A stretch of 64,000 nt of DNA from Acidobacteriota bacterium. Lineage in GTDB: Bacteria; Acidobacteriota; Terriglobia; Terriglobales; Acidobacteriaceae. Where the stretch lies: positions 43,281 through 107,280 of the forward strand of contig JAGWNX010000001.1 of NCBI GenBank assembly GCA_028872955.1, in the 5' to 3' direction. The notes under the pieces are model-generated. The model was not told the origin of the DNA. It saw only the letters and a list, made by a program, of their open reading frames with translations, and ran no database searches. Positions 24,797-34,500 of the stretch are shown in pieces. The translations under genes and the position numbers were made by a program. The stretch's first letter is position 1, and each line of letters begins with the position of its first letter.

Positions 24797-25476
24797 ACAT
24801 CGCAACCAACGATCCGCACCACAACAGCCCGCTGCTGCACGCCGGGGCAGCGTTGACACAAGCTCGCCTGGCCGTGGTTCTACTCCACGGCCGGGGCGGC
24901 TCTGCAGAGGACATCCTTGGTCTGGCCGATGCCTTCGGCCTGCCCGGGGTGGCCTACGTGGCTCCGCAGGCCAGTGAGCACACGTGGTATCCGCTGTCGT
25001 TTCTTGCCGAGCGAGAGGCGAATCAGCCGTATCTGGACTCTGCGCTGGCACGCGTTGCCGCAGTCACCAGCCAGCTGCAGCAGGGGGGCTTTGCTGCCAG
25101 CCGCATCGTGCTGGCGGGCTTCTCGCAGGGCGCATGCCTGGCCTCGGAGTTTCTGTATCGCCACCCTGCTCCGTTCGCCGGGCTGATCGCCTACACCGGC
25201 GGCTTAATCGGCAACCTGATCGGCCCGGCCGACTTGCCCGGCAGCCAGCCAGACGGAGCGCGCCCCGCGGGCCAGCAGCTTGCGGGCACCCGGGTCCTGC
25301 TCTCCAGCGGCGACCCTGATCCGCACGTGCCGTGGCAGCGGGTGCAGCAGACGGCAGAGTTGCTCGCCGCGATGGGAGCCAGCGTCACGACGCAGCGCTA
25401 TCCCGGTCGTCCGCACACGATTCTGCCGCAGGAGATCGCAGCCGGCCGCGACCTGCTGCAAACCCTTCTCACCTAG
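24793..25476 (+). CDS. alpha/beta-hydrolase, carboxylesterase (MhqD-like)
   Basis: About 227 residues from GTG 24793, with AGGAGG 4-5 nt before it. The phospholipase/carboxylesterase family is shown by VVLLHGRGGSAEDI (oxyanion region), the nucleophile elbow GFSQGA, an Asp in SSGDPDPHVP and a His in YPGRPHTILP. No signal peptide. It starts within the stop of the VOC dioxygenase gene. Together they probably detoxify quinone- or catechol-type compounds such as lignin-derived aromatics, the hydrolase acting on the ring-opened or thiol-adduct product; the exact substrate is unknown. Confidence 0.85.
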   Translation: MNIATNDPHHNSPLLHAGAALTQARLAVVLLHGRGGSAEDILGLADAFGLPGVAYVAPQASEHTWYPLSFLAEREANQPYLDSALARVAAVTSQLQQGGFAASRIVLAGFSQGACLASEFLYRHPAPFAGLIAYTGGLIGNLIGPADLPGSQPDGARPAGQQLAGTRVLLSSGDPDPHVPWQRVQQTAELLAAMGASVTTQRYPGRPHTILPQEIAAGRDLLQTLLT

Positions 25477-25479
25477 CCC

Positions 25480-26967
25480 TCATGCCTTGCGAATCACCAG
25501 CGTACTGATCGAATCCGGCGGCAGGTCCAGCACAGCGTTGCGATCTGCCGCCGCCACCTGCACCAGTTGCGCCGTTGCGGAGGCATTGCGCACCAGCACC
25601 ACCGTGGAGCCGTCCGGATTGGCGAAGGCCAGCGCGTCGTCACAGGTGCCGGTCACCTCCTGCAAGCGCGCGCCCACGTCCACAAAGTGGCTCAGGTGCT
25701 TCAGCAGATAGTAGTCATGGTTGTAGCGATAGCTCCTGGTGGCAGGGTCCACGTTCACCAGCGAGTTCTGCGGCCAACCCCAGGTGCTGACTCCACCGTT
25801 GAGCGTTGCGGTATTCCAATACATGTAGCCGGAGGCGCCGCTGCGCAGGTAGTGCTTCATCAGCTGCCAGCAGTAGCTGGTGTAGCTCCAGTCGTTCTTG
25901 CCGTCACCACACTCCTGCTCAGACTGAAAGATCACCAACTGCGGAAACTCACGGTGCAGCGCAGGCAGGGCGCTCTTGCCAGCCCACTGCGTGCCCAGCC
26001 CCTTCACCCAGCGTGCAGCCTCGGGGTCTGCCATCACGGTCTCCAGCAATTTGGGATTACCGCGCTCCAGCGTGCCGAAGTACACCTGCACGCCGCGCTG
26101 CTGCATCTCCGGCCCCAGTCGGCGAAGGAACTGCGCCAGCCCCTCGGGCGTCCACGTGCAACTGGGGAAGTTCTGCGCCGAGTTGAACTCATTCTGCGGC
26201 ATCACCACGCCGATACGAATGCCCTCTGCCCGGTACGCATCGATAAAGCGGCCAAAGTAGCGCGCGTACGCCTCAAGATACGCAGGCTCCACGCGGAACA
26301 TGTCCTCACCCTCGTGCCCTACCTGGTCCGGGCGTATGCCGTTCTCCTTCATGCCGCCAAAGGCTTTGGCCTCGGCGTAGAAGTGGTTGCGCTTCATCCA
26401 ACTTGGTGGTGTCCACGGCGAGGCCCACAGGCGCAGCTCTGGCTGGTAACGCAGCGCGGCATGGAGAAACGGCACCAGTGTCTTGCGGTCGTGGTCGATG
26501 CTGAAGTGCGCCAGCGCAAAGTCACCCTCCGTCTCGTCGTAGCTGTAGGCCTCGGTCGCGTAGTCGTTGGGGCCAATCGGCATCCGGCAGTAGGAGAAGC
26601 GGGCACCCGCTTTGGGGTCAAACATCTCATGCAGGATTGCCTCGCGGTCCTCCTCCCGCAGCAGCGAGAGCGAGGTCCAGCCGAGTTCGTTGAAGCAACT
26701 GCCAAAGCCCTGCACCGGAGCGGCTCCGGCGGCCTGCGCACCTACATTCAGGTTCAGCATCGTCCAGCGGAAGGAGGGCTGGTAGACCTGGGCCGTCTGC
26801 CAGGGCTGTGCTGCCGTTGTCGTCACCAGGTTCAGGCGCTCGTCCGCCAGCGGCTGCAGGCTGCCAAACTGGGCTCGCGCCACCGGTGTGGCTGCCATCA
26901 CCATTGCACCGGCTGTCTTGACGCCGCGGGCGAGTACCTCGCGTCGGCTCCACGCTGTCTGTGTCAT
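25480..26967 (-). CDS. glycoside hydrolase family 30, exported (Tat-type signal)
   Basis: 495 residues. The N-terminus has twin arginines in WSRREVLARG followed by a hydrophobic stretch, a Tat-type signal. The barrel carries the family marks: GFGSCFNELGW near residue 86, MPIGPNDYA, ASPWTPPSWMK, the acid/base Glu in VVMPQNEFN and the nucleophile Glu in FQSEQECGDGKNDW. A C-terminal beta-domain with VLVRNASATAQLVQV ends the protein. GH30 includes beta-glucosidases, beta-1,6-glucanases and glucuronoxylanases; which one is not clear. It converges tail-to-tail with the MhqD-like gene (3 nt apart) and follows the CE15 gene by 31 nt, so the two are probably co-transcribed. Confidence 0.88.
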   Translation of the reverse strand: MTQTAWSRREVLARGVKTAGAMVMAATPVARAQFGSLQPLADERLNLVTTTAAQPWQTAQVYQPSFRWTMLNLNVGAQAAGAAPVQGFGSCFNELGWTSLSLLREEDREAILHEMFDPKAGARFSYCRMPIGPNDYATEAYSYDETEGDFALAHFSIDHDRKTLVPFLHAALRYQPELRLWASPWTPPSWMKRNHFYAEAKAFGGMKENGIRPDQVGHEGEDMFRVEPAYLEAYARYFGRFIDAYRAEGIRIGVVMPQNEFNSAQNFPSCTWTPEGLAQFLRRLGPEMQQRGVQVYFGTLERGNPKLLETVMADPEAARWVKGLGTQWAGKSALPALHREFPQLVIFQSEQECGDGKNDWSYTSYCWQLMKHYLRSGASGYMYWNTATLNGGVSTWGWPQNSLVNVDPATRSYRYNHDYYLLKHLSHFVDVGARLQEVTGTCDDALAFANPDGSTVVLVRNASATAQLVQVAAADRNAVLDLPPDSISTLVIRKA

Positions 26968-26998
26968 CTTGTCTTCCCTTCTTCGCTTGCGTGCCGGT

Positions 26999-28537
26999 CT
27001 ACTGCGGCGGCTGGTGATTGATCCACTTGTCTGCCCACAGCAGAAAGTACTTCATGTTGGGCGCGTCGGTGTGGCCGCCGTCGTGTTGCCGCCACGCCAG
27101 CACGCCGTCCAGATGCCCTTCATTCACAGGCGGCATCTTGGCAGTGTGGTAGTCCCCGGAGATATCCAACCCCTTGGCCCCCAACAGCGTGAACACGCGG
27201 TTGGCATCGATCGTCGCCATCCAGCTGCCCTGGTGATCCAGCCACCGGGCGTCGCCCTTGGCTGGGATGCCGTAGCTGACAAAGGTAAGCCGTGGCGCGC
27301 ACAGCGCCAGCAGCTCATTGCTGTCCACCGGAATATCCCCCGGCGTTCGGCTGCCAAAGCTCGCGGCAGAGGCGCCATACTTCATAAAGTTGCCTGCCAT
27401 CCAGTAGTACTCGCCGCCGGTCAGGCTCTCCACCGCCTCGCCGAAGTTGCGCCGTAACGGAGTCGCACCGCCCTTGCCGGAGGAGCCGATGAGCACCAGG
27501 GCAAAGCGCTCGTCATAGGCCATCGTCACCAGCGCAGCTTTGCCGTAACGCGAGACACCCTCGATCCCCACGTGCCGGGCATCCACCGCGGCATCGGTCT
27601 GCAGATAGTCCAACCCGCGCGAGGCACCCCACGCCCACGCCCGCAGTGCGCCCCACTGCTCTGGCGTACGCGGCTGGCCGTGGTTCACCAGGCCAATGAT
27701 GCCCTGGCGCACTCCGGCTCCGTCGTCCGCCTGCACACTGGTGGGATCAAACAATGCAAAGCCCCAGCCCGCAGCCACAAGTTGCCAGGTGTTGGGCAGG
27801 TCGCCATCTTCATTGCGTTGTGGAAACGCGAAGGGCGTCGGCTTGACCATCTGCCAGGCTGGATGCGCGGCAAACACCGCCGCCAGGCTGGCATCCTGCT
27901 GCGTCAGCACCTTCTTCCAGGCAGCGTTGATGCGCTCCATCTCCTCGGGCGAGGGCTCGTTCGGCGCGGGAAATCCGGCGCGGCCAAACATCATCAGCAC
28001 AGGCACGGGCCCTTTGGCCTGTGACGGCGTCACCAGCGTCATGTGCATCTTCACGACGATGCCCGGCGTCGCTTTGTCCACCACCTCGCCGATCAGGTCT
28101 TTGACCAGCACCGGCGTAAAGCCGATGCGTTCGTGGTCGACTGCCGTTACGCTCCACTTCACCGGGGGCACCTTCGCCGGCACGCGCCCGTAGACATACT
28201 CGGAGAACAGGTCCAGCAGCTCGGGCCTGCGCCGCTCGCGCCACATGGCCGCGCTCGTTACCGGCGTGCCGTCGCTCATGGTCAACGGATCAGGAAGGTT
28301 CGGGTACGGGTTCGCCTGCTGCTCGTCATAGTTCGCGTGGTTCGGAGCCTTCTCGTCGCCGCTGGGACCCGGTCGCAGCGCCTGGATGCCCAGCTGATCC
28401 ATCATGTTCTGGTGGTCCTGCTCCGCCGTCCACACAGTCTGCCCGCTCTGTGCGTGCGCGGCAAGGCTCAGCAAGGTTGCCGCTAGAATTGCCCCCAACG
28501 TCATGGCCAGCCGTCGATGTTGCATCCGTGGTTGCAT
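26999..28537 (-). CDS. exported glucuronoyl esterase, CE15 family
   Basis: 512 residues with a signal peptide (LGAILAATLLSLAAHAQ). Family marks: ANPYPNLPDPL near residue 75, the long MWRERRRPELLDLFSEYVYG helix, the nucleophile motif GVSRYGKAAL (GxSRxGK), and the catalytic His in WRQHDGGHTDAPN. These enzymes hydrolyse the ester between lignin alcohols and 4-O-methyl-glucuronate of xylan. The nucleophile motif has Val where fungal enzymes have Cys, as in many bacterial members without that disulfide. It lies upstream of GH30 on the same strand and is divergent from the SGNH-GH35 pair, forming a hemicellulose-directed locus. Confidence 0.88.
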   Translation of the reverse strand: MQPRMQHRRLAMTLGAILAATLLSLAAHAQSGQTVWTAEQDHQNMMDQLGIQALRPGPSGDEKAPNHANYDEQQANPYPNLPDPLTMSDGTPVTSAAMWRERRRPELLDLFSEYVYGRVPAKVPPVKWSVTAVDHERIGFTPVLVKDLIGEVVDKATPGIVVKMHMTLVTPSQAKGPVPVLMMFGRAGFPAPNEPSPEEMERINAAWKKVLTQQDASLAAVFAAHPAWQMVKPTPFAFPQRNEDGDLPNTWQLVAAGWGFALFDPTSVQADDGAGVRQGIIGLVNHGQPRTPEQWGALRAWAWGASRGLDYLQTDAAVDARHVGIEGVSRYGKAALVTMAYDERFALVLIGSSGKGGATPLRRNFGEAVESLTGGEYYWMAGNFMKYGASAASFGSRTPGDIPVDSNELLALCAPRLTFVSYGIPAKGDARWLDHQGSWMATIDANRVFTLLGAKGLDISGDYHTAKMPPVNEGHLDGVLAWRQHDGGHTDAPNMKYFLLWADKWINHQPPQ

Positions 28538-28577
28538 TGCCCTACCCTCGCTCCTGAAGCCTCGGATCGACGCAAGG

Positions 28578-28610
28578 TGATATGCTGTCGATCGCTTGAA
28601 AAAGCGTTTT
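28578..28610 (+). promoter_or_regulatory. extended -10 promoter with LacI-type operator for the SGNH-GH35 pair
   Basis: TGATATGCT (28578-28586) is an extended -10 element. Just after the expected start is AAAAGCGTTTT (28600-28610), a dyad around CGC of the kind bound by LacI-family repressors. It overlaps the hairpin-like repeat CGCTT-GAAA-AAGCG (28593-28606). The position implies repression by blocking initiation. The LacI regulator is not in the window. Confidence 0.5.
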
Positions 28611-28638
28611 ACTAAAGGCGACTCATCCTACAACAACT

Positions 28639-29895
28639 ATGCGAATTCTGGCTGCCACTCTGCTTCCTCTGGTCGTTGCCGCGTTGCCGTTTGCTGCGCT
28701 GCCTGTCGCCGCCCGCCCGCACACGGCCGCACCGCCGGCCTGGGTAGCCAGCTGGGGCAGCTCCCAGCAGGTGCCTGAGCCGCAGAACAGCCTGCCTCCA
28801 GACGACCTGCGCGATGCCACCCTGCGCCAGACCGTGCATCTCTCCGTCGGCGGCGCGGCGCTGCGCGTCCATCTCTCCAACGCCTTCGGCACGCATGCAC
28901 TGCGGGTGACTGCGGCCCAGGTGGCGAAGCCCGTGGTGCCAGGCGGCTCCGCAATTGACCCGGCCACCACACATCCGCTGACCTTTGCCGGTCGAGCCGA
29001 GGTCAGCATTCCGCCTGGAGCTGAGATGATCTCCGATGCGTTGCCGCTTGCGGTCGCACCGGGCGCCGACCTGACCCTCTCGATCCATCTGGAGTCTCCA
29101 CCCGACCAGCAGACCGGGCATCCCGGCTCGCGCGCCACCACCTACTATGTGCATGGCGATCTCACATCCGCGGCCGACCTGCCAGGGGCGCACCACGTGG
29201 ATCACTGGTACCAGCTCACCGCCGTGGATGTGCTGGCCCGCGCACCTGCCGCCACCGTCGTCGCTCTCGGCGACTCCATTACCGACGGGCACGGCGCCAC
29301 GACCAATGGCAACGACCGCTGGCCGGATGCGCTGGCCCGTCGCCTGCAATCCAACCCCGCAACCGCGTCCGTAGGTGTCTCGAATCAGGGCATCGGCGGC
29401 AATCACCTGTTGACCGATGGTCTGGGCCCCAACGCGCTTGCCCGCCTGGACAGGGATATGCTGGCACCGGCCGGGGTGCGGTGGGTGCTGCTGCTTGAGG
29501 GCGTCAACGACCTGGGCGGGCTGGCCCGCACCGGCGAGGTGCCCCAGGCCCGGCACGACGCCCTGGTGCAGCAGGTGCTAGCCGCCTACCAGCAGATCAT
29601 CGACCGCGCCCACGCGCACGGCCTGCGCCTCTACGGAGCCACCATTACGCCCTACGTCGGCTCGGACTACTACCACCCCGGCCCGCTCAGCGAGGCCGAC
29701 CGGCAGGCCGTCAACGCATGGATTCGGACGGCCGGCCACTTTGATGCCGTGGTGGACTTCGACCAGGCCGTCCGCGACCCGGCACACCCCGACCGCCTGC
29801 TGCCCGCCTTCGATTGCGGCGATCACCTCCACCCCTCTCCCGCTGGCTACCAGGCCATGGCCGACGCCATTCCGCTGGCCCTCTTCGCCCAGTAA
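28639..29895 (+). CDS. exported SGNH/GDSL hydrolase (carbohydrate esterase-like)
   Basis: 418 residues with a signal peptide ending near PVAAR. An N-terminal beta-domain of about 190 residues precedes the SGNH domain. The latter has ALGDSITDGHG (nucleophile Ser), the GIGGN oxyanion Gly, LLEGVNDLGG (Asn block) and DHLHPSPAGYQAM (Asp/His). Similar two-part proteins in cell-wall-degrading bacteria are acetyl-xylan or other carbohydrate esterases. It is 24 nt upstream of the GH35-like gene in one operon under a LacI-type operator. No strong Shine-Dalgarno was found before the ATG. Confidence 0.83.
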   Translation: MRILAATLLPLVVAALPFAALPVAARPHTAAPPAWVASWGSSQQVPEPQNSLPPDDLRDATLRQTVHLSVGGAALRVHLSNAFGTHALRVTAAQVAKPVVPGGSAIDPATTHPLTFAGRAEVSIPPGAEMISDALPLAVAPGADLTLSIHLESPPDQQTGHPGSRATTYYVHGDLTSAADLPGAHHVDHWYQLTAVDVLARAPAATVVALGDSITDGHGATTNGNDRWPDALARRLQSNPATASVGVSNQGIGGNHLLTDGLGPNALARLDRDMLAPAGVRWVLLLEGVNDLGGLARTGEVPQARHDALVQQVLAAYQQIIDRAHAHGLRLYGATITPYVGSDYYHPGPLSEADRQAVNAWIRTAGHFDAVVDFDQAVRDPAHPDRLLPAFDCGDHLHPSPAGYQAMADAIPLALFAQ

Positions 29896-29919
29896 CCTTG
29901 CATCGGAGCTGCCGCCGCC

Positions 29920-31575
29920 ATGAGATCTGCCCTCGCCTCTCTGTTTCGCGTCTCTTTGCTTCCCGCTACGGGGCTTTCCGCCGCCCTGCTTGCCACCGCC
30001 CTGCTTGCCTGCCCCGGCAGGGCGCAGTCGCCTGGCCTGCCTGCGCTGCACACGACCGCAGGCGGAGCGCAGCTGTACGTGGACGGCAAGCCGTTCCTGA
30101 TTCTGGGCGCCGAGCTAGGGAACTCCTCTGCCGGCACGGCAGCGCAGGCCGAGAGCGTGCTGCCACAGCTCGCGGCAGAGCACATCAACACAGTGCTGAT
30201 GCCGGTAGCCTGGGAGACCATTGAGCCGACCGAGGGCCACTTCGACTTCTCTGTGCCAGACCACTGGATCGACGTCGCGCGGCAACACCATCTGCACCTG
30301 GTGCTGCTGTGGTTTGGCGCGTGGAAGAACTCCGTCTCCAGCTACACGCCCGCCTGGGTCAAGACGAACACAGTGCGCTTTCCGCGGGCGCTGGCCAACG
30401 ATGGCAACCCGCTGGAGATTCTCTCGACGCTGAGCAGCGCAACCGTTGCGGCCGACAGCCACGCCTTCGCCGCGCTGCTGCAGCATGTGCGCCTGCGCGA
30501 TGAGGCACAGCACACCGTGCTGATGGTGCAGGTGGAGAATGAAGTAGGCTATCTCGGCAGCGGCCGCGACCGCTCGGCCACGGCCAACCAGGCGTTTCGC
30601 CAGCCCGTGCCCGCAGCCTTGCTCAATTCCCTGAAGCTGCATCGCGACGAGGCTTCGCCAGAGCTGCGCGCCGAGCTGCACCTTGACGCCAGCAGCTGGC
30701 CGGGCGTCTTCGGCGATCTTGCCGAGGAAGCCTTCATGGCATGGCACTATGCCACGTACATTCAGACCGTAGCGGCAGCCGGGAAACAGGCTTATCCGCT
30801 GCCCATGTACGTCAACTGCCAGCTACCCGCAGCGCAGGAGCGCGCCGGCGAGTACCCCAGCGGCGGCCCGCACCCTACCTTCCTTGCCCTGTACCGCGCC
30901 GCAGCCCCGGCGCTCGACCTCTACTCGCCCGACATCTACTGGCCTGAGTTTGCCTACTGGATCGGCCGCTTTACGCTGCCCGGCAATGCCGTCTTTGTTC
31001 CTGAGGCGCGCACGGACGCCGCGCCCGGCAATGCGCTGTATGCCTTGGGTGCCGCCCACGCCTTCGGCTTCTCGCCATTCGGGGTAGATGGCCTGTCGCC
31101 CGAAGCGGTTCGCCCGCTGAGCGCGACCTACCAGATGCTCGAAGACATCCAGCCACAGCTGCTGGCGGCGCAGGCAGACAAACGAACCCGTGGCCTGGTG
31201 CTGCACGCCAACAGCCCGCGCCCCAGCCAGACGGTTGCGCTGGGCGGCTACCTGTTTACCGCCTCCCTGCTCCGCACCTGGCCGGCCCGAACCCTGGCCA
31301 CAGAGGATGGCGCCATGCTGCTGCTGCAGACCGCGCCCGATGAGTTCCTGATCGCGGGCTCCGGCCTGAGCATCGTGCCCACACGCGATCCGGATGCGGA
31401 CCAGGGCGTGGCCGGCATCCGCAGTATCGAAGAGCTACGCTGCAGCAACGGAAGCTGCGACGTCACGCGCCGCTTGAATGGCGACCAGAGCAATCAGGGC
31501 AGGCAGCTCTCCATGGACGCGCACCAGCCCGGCATCTACCGCGTGGAGCTGTACAGCACTCCAGTCAGCAAGTAG
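29920..31575 (+). CDS. GH35-like beta-galactosidase family protein, exported
   Basis: 551 residues with a signal peptide (LLATALLACPGRAQ). The barrel begins YVDGKPFLILGAELGNSS. The strand LMPVAWETIEPTEGHFDFS, WFGAWKNSVSSYTPAWV and the acid/base motif VQVENEVGYLGS are as in GH35. The probable nucleophile Glu is in NAVFVPEARTD. A C-terminal beta-domain of about 150 residues resembles the extra domain (DUF5597 type) in this subgroup. Likely substrates are beta-galactosides or arabinogalactan side chains. It is second in the operon after the SGNH esterase and converges on the GH13-family gene with 15 nt between stops. Confidence 0.83.
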   Translation: MRSALASLFRVSLLPATGLSAALLATALLACPGRAQSPGLPALHTTAGGAQLYVDGKPFLILGAELGNSSAGTAAQAESVLPQLAAEHINTVLMPVAWETIEPTEGHFDFSVPDHWIDVARQHHLHLVLLWFGAWKNSVSSYTPAWVKTNTVRFPRALANDGNPLEILSTLSSATVAADSHAFAALLQHVRLRDEAQHTVLMVQVENEVGYLGSGRDRSATANQAFRQPVPAALLNSLKLHRDEASPELRAELHLDASSWPGVFGDLAEEAFMAWHYATYIQTVAAAGKQAYPLPMYVNCQLPAAQERAGEYPSGGPHPTFLALYRAAAPALDLYSPDIYWPEFAYWIGRFTLPGNAVFVPEARTDAAPGNALYALGAAHAFGFSPFGVDGLSPEAVRPLSATYQMLEDIQPQLLAAQADKRTRGLVLHANSPRPSQTVALGGYLFTASLLRTWPARTLATEDGAMLLLQTAPDEFLIAGSGLSIVPTRDPDADQGVAGIRSIEELRCSNGSCDVTRRLNGDQSNQGRQLSMDAHQPGIYRVELYSTPVSK

Positions 31576-31590
31576 CCCCCTGGCCAGTGC

Positions 31591-34500
31591 TCAGGACGAC
31601 CTCGGGCTGGTTGACGCCGCAGACTTTGCCAGCACTGGCTTGCCCGGCTCCGGCCGCTGCAGCAGCTTCCGCAGCACGGGCAGCTCGTAGCCGGCGCGCT
31701 CGGCCGCATCGCTTACGGCGGCGGCCCGCTGCAGCAGCGACTCGACAGTCGCTGCATCCGCGCCCAGCAACTCCGGCACCGTCAGCCACCAGACCAGTTC
31801 GTCCAACTGCTCCATCGTGACGTACACCTTGCCAGCGCTCTCGTTCACACCGGCCAGCCAGCGGACATCGCCATCGGCCCAGAAGCTCTCCTGCAGCAAC
31901 CACGCCGCCGGGCGGGCTTTGCCAGAGGCCGACTGCGCCCAGCGCAACAGCACGCGCACACGCGCCGCCGCACGCCAGCGGTCATCGCCCTCCATACCCA
32001 TCACGCCAAAGGCCTGCGCCAGAGCGGCGCGCAACTGCAGCGTGTCAAAGTTCGCCAGCACCGGGTCACTGCTGGCGGCAAGGCTCTTCAGCAGAGTCCA
32101 TGCCAGCAGCGGAGCCCACACCGCACGCGACGAAACAGGTCGTCCGGCCGGCGAGAGACGCTGCAACGGAGCCGGCAGCCGGGCCAGCGTCCTGGCAGGT
32201 AGCGCCCCCAACGTCAGCAGCTCGTGAACTCCGGCCCCGTAGCGCGCGGCGAAGCGTGCTTCAGGCGTAGCCCCCAGCGCAGCGTCAGCCTCTGGCTCTG
32301 CACTGCAGCCGCACTCCTCCACCATGTGCCGGTAGAACTCGACAGCCTCGCCCGCGATGACGGCAACAGCCTCGTCTGCAGGATCCAGCACCTTGCCCGC
32401 CTCGGCAGCAAGCGCTGCTGCTACGGCATCGGCAATTCCCTCGGTCGCCTCCACTGCGGCCAGCTCTGCCGCCTCATCCGCGGCGGGCTCCGCGGCTGCA
32501 GCAGGAGCCGTAGCGACTACTGCGGGCGCTGCCTTGCCCGTTGCCGACGTCGCCACCTCAGCTGCCGTCTGCGCCAACGTATGCAACACATCGCCGCTCA
32601 GGCTCTGCCACAGCGCGTCGTGCAGCGGACGCAGCCGCAGCTTCACCAGCGCCTCCTCCAGGTTGTAGACACCCTCGCCGTGCAGCGCATCGCACAGCCG
32701 GTCCCAGGGCTGGTCGGCCGTGGGGCGCAGCTCGTGCCAGTGCAGCAACACCATGTACTGGTAGCCACGCAGACCGACGGTATAGCCCTGGCGATCGAAG
32801 TCGCGCGCGCGGCGCAGATAGATCAGGCCACAGGCCGTATCCTTGAAGGCGAGCACCAGGGCGTCATCCGCAGGCAGGCGCATGCCATCGCTCAACTGGC
32901 GCTGCCGCATCTGCCCGCTGCCTTTATCCATATAGCCCACTGAGGCGTGAATCGTACCCCGCGTGCTGCCGTAGGTGTTGTTGTACAGCACCAGCGCCCG
33001 CTCTTCGCCACACCAGTTGGAGTACGCGAAGACGTTCTCGTTCACGTGACCATCGTCGTTCCAGAAGTCGTACAGATAAAAGTTCGTGCTCTCGGCAAAC
33101 AGCCAGCGGCGCTTCAGCAGCGGCGCAATCTCCCACTGGTGGCGCCGGATCAGGTCCTCGTCCGGCTGCTCGTCGTAGCGTGCCCGCTTGAACTCCATGC
33201 CGTACTTCTCGGCAAAGGCCTCGATCTGCCCGTGGCCAAACATCGGCAGCCCCGGCAGCGTAGCCAGCAGGGTGCAGGTGCCAAAGTACTTGTCGCCGGT
33301 GCCAAACTGGTCGATCGCCGTGCGCTCGTCCGGGTTGCTCATGAAGTTCACATAGCGCTTCAGAATGTCCGGATCAAACTCGATGGTCTTCTTCAGATAG
33401 GAGCGATACTTCGCATTCTCCTCATCGCGCAGCATGTTCATGAACGCGCTGTTGTAGACGCGATGCATGCCCAGCGTGCGGACGAAGTAGCCCTCCAGCA
33501 GCCAGAACGCCTCTGCCAGCAGCAGCGTGCCCGGCACCTCGGCGGCCACGCGATCCACCACCTCGCGCCAGAACTCGTTCGGCATCAGCGCGTCGAACTC
33601 CTCCTGCGACATCGCCGACTCCGCGCGCGACGGAATCGACCCGCCAACACCCGGCAGCGGGAACCACAGCCGCTGCACATGCTTCTTGGCCAGCGTCATG
33701 GCAGCGTCAAACCGGATGATGGGAAACTGTCGCGCCACCTCCAGAATGGTCTGGATCACGTGCTCGCGCACGTCTGCCCGCGAGTAGTTCAGCTGCGCCG
33801 TATCGTTCCAGGCAAACGTCGTGCCATCGTTACCGTGGTAGACGTAGCGCACCTCGCCGTTGCGACGGTCGCGCAGTTGGAAGACCACCGCAGCGTCCGT
33901 CTCGTCGTAGTAGTGGTCCTCAATGCGAATCTCGTACCGATGATCAGTCGAGAGATCGGGGCCCTCAAAGCGATACGAAGGAAACGGGCTGTCGTGCCGC
34001 GCCAGGAACCACTCCGGGTGCTCCATCACCCAGTTGGAGTCGATGCCCATGTGATTGGGCACCATGTCGCTGGCCAGCCGAATGCCATGCGCCGCCGCGC
34101 GACTGCGCAGGTACTCATAGGCTGGCTTGCCACCCAGGTCGTCGGCAATGCGATAGTCCTTCAGCGAGTAGGCCGAGGCGACGGCGTCTGACTGCCCGCG
34201 TAACCGCTTGATGGTCTGCGACGCCGTGCTCCGCTCCCAAAGGCCGATCAGCCACAGGCCGTTCAGGCCGCGGTCAGCCAGCACCGCCAGCTCTTCGTCG
34301 GGAATCTGGTCCAGCCGGTGAATATGCCGCTGATACTTTTTGGAGAGCTGCTCCAGCCACACATAGGTGCTCTTGGCAATCAGCACGACGTTCGGCATCC
34401 AGGCCTGGTCCGGACTGAAGGCCTCGTACTCCTGCATCGGCTGCGAGACGTTGGCCCGGCGGCCCGCGCCAAACCCGACAAACTCGTCGCCAAAGAAGCC

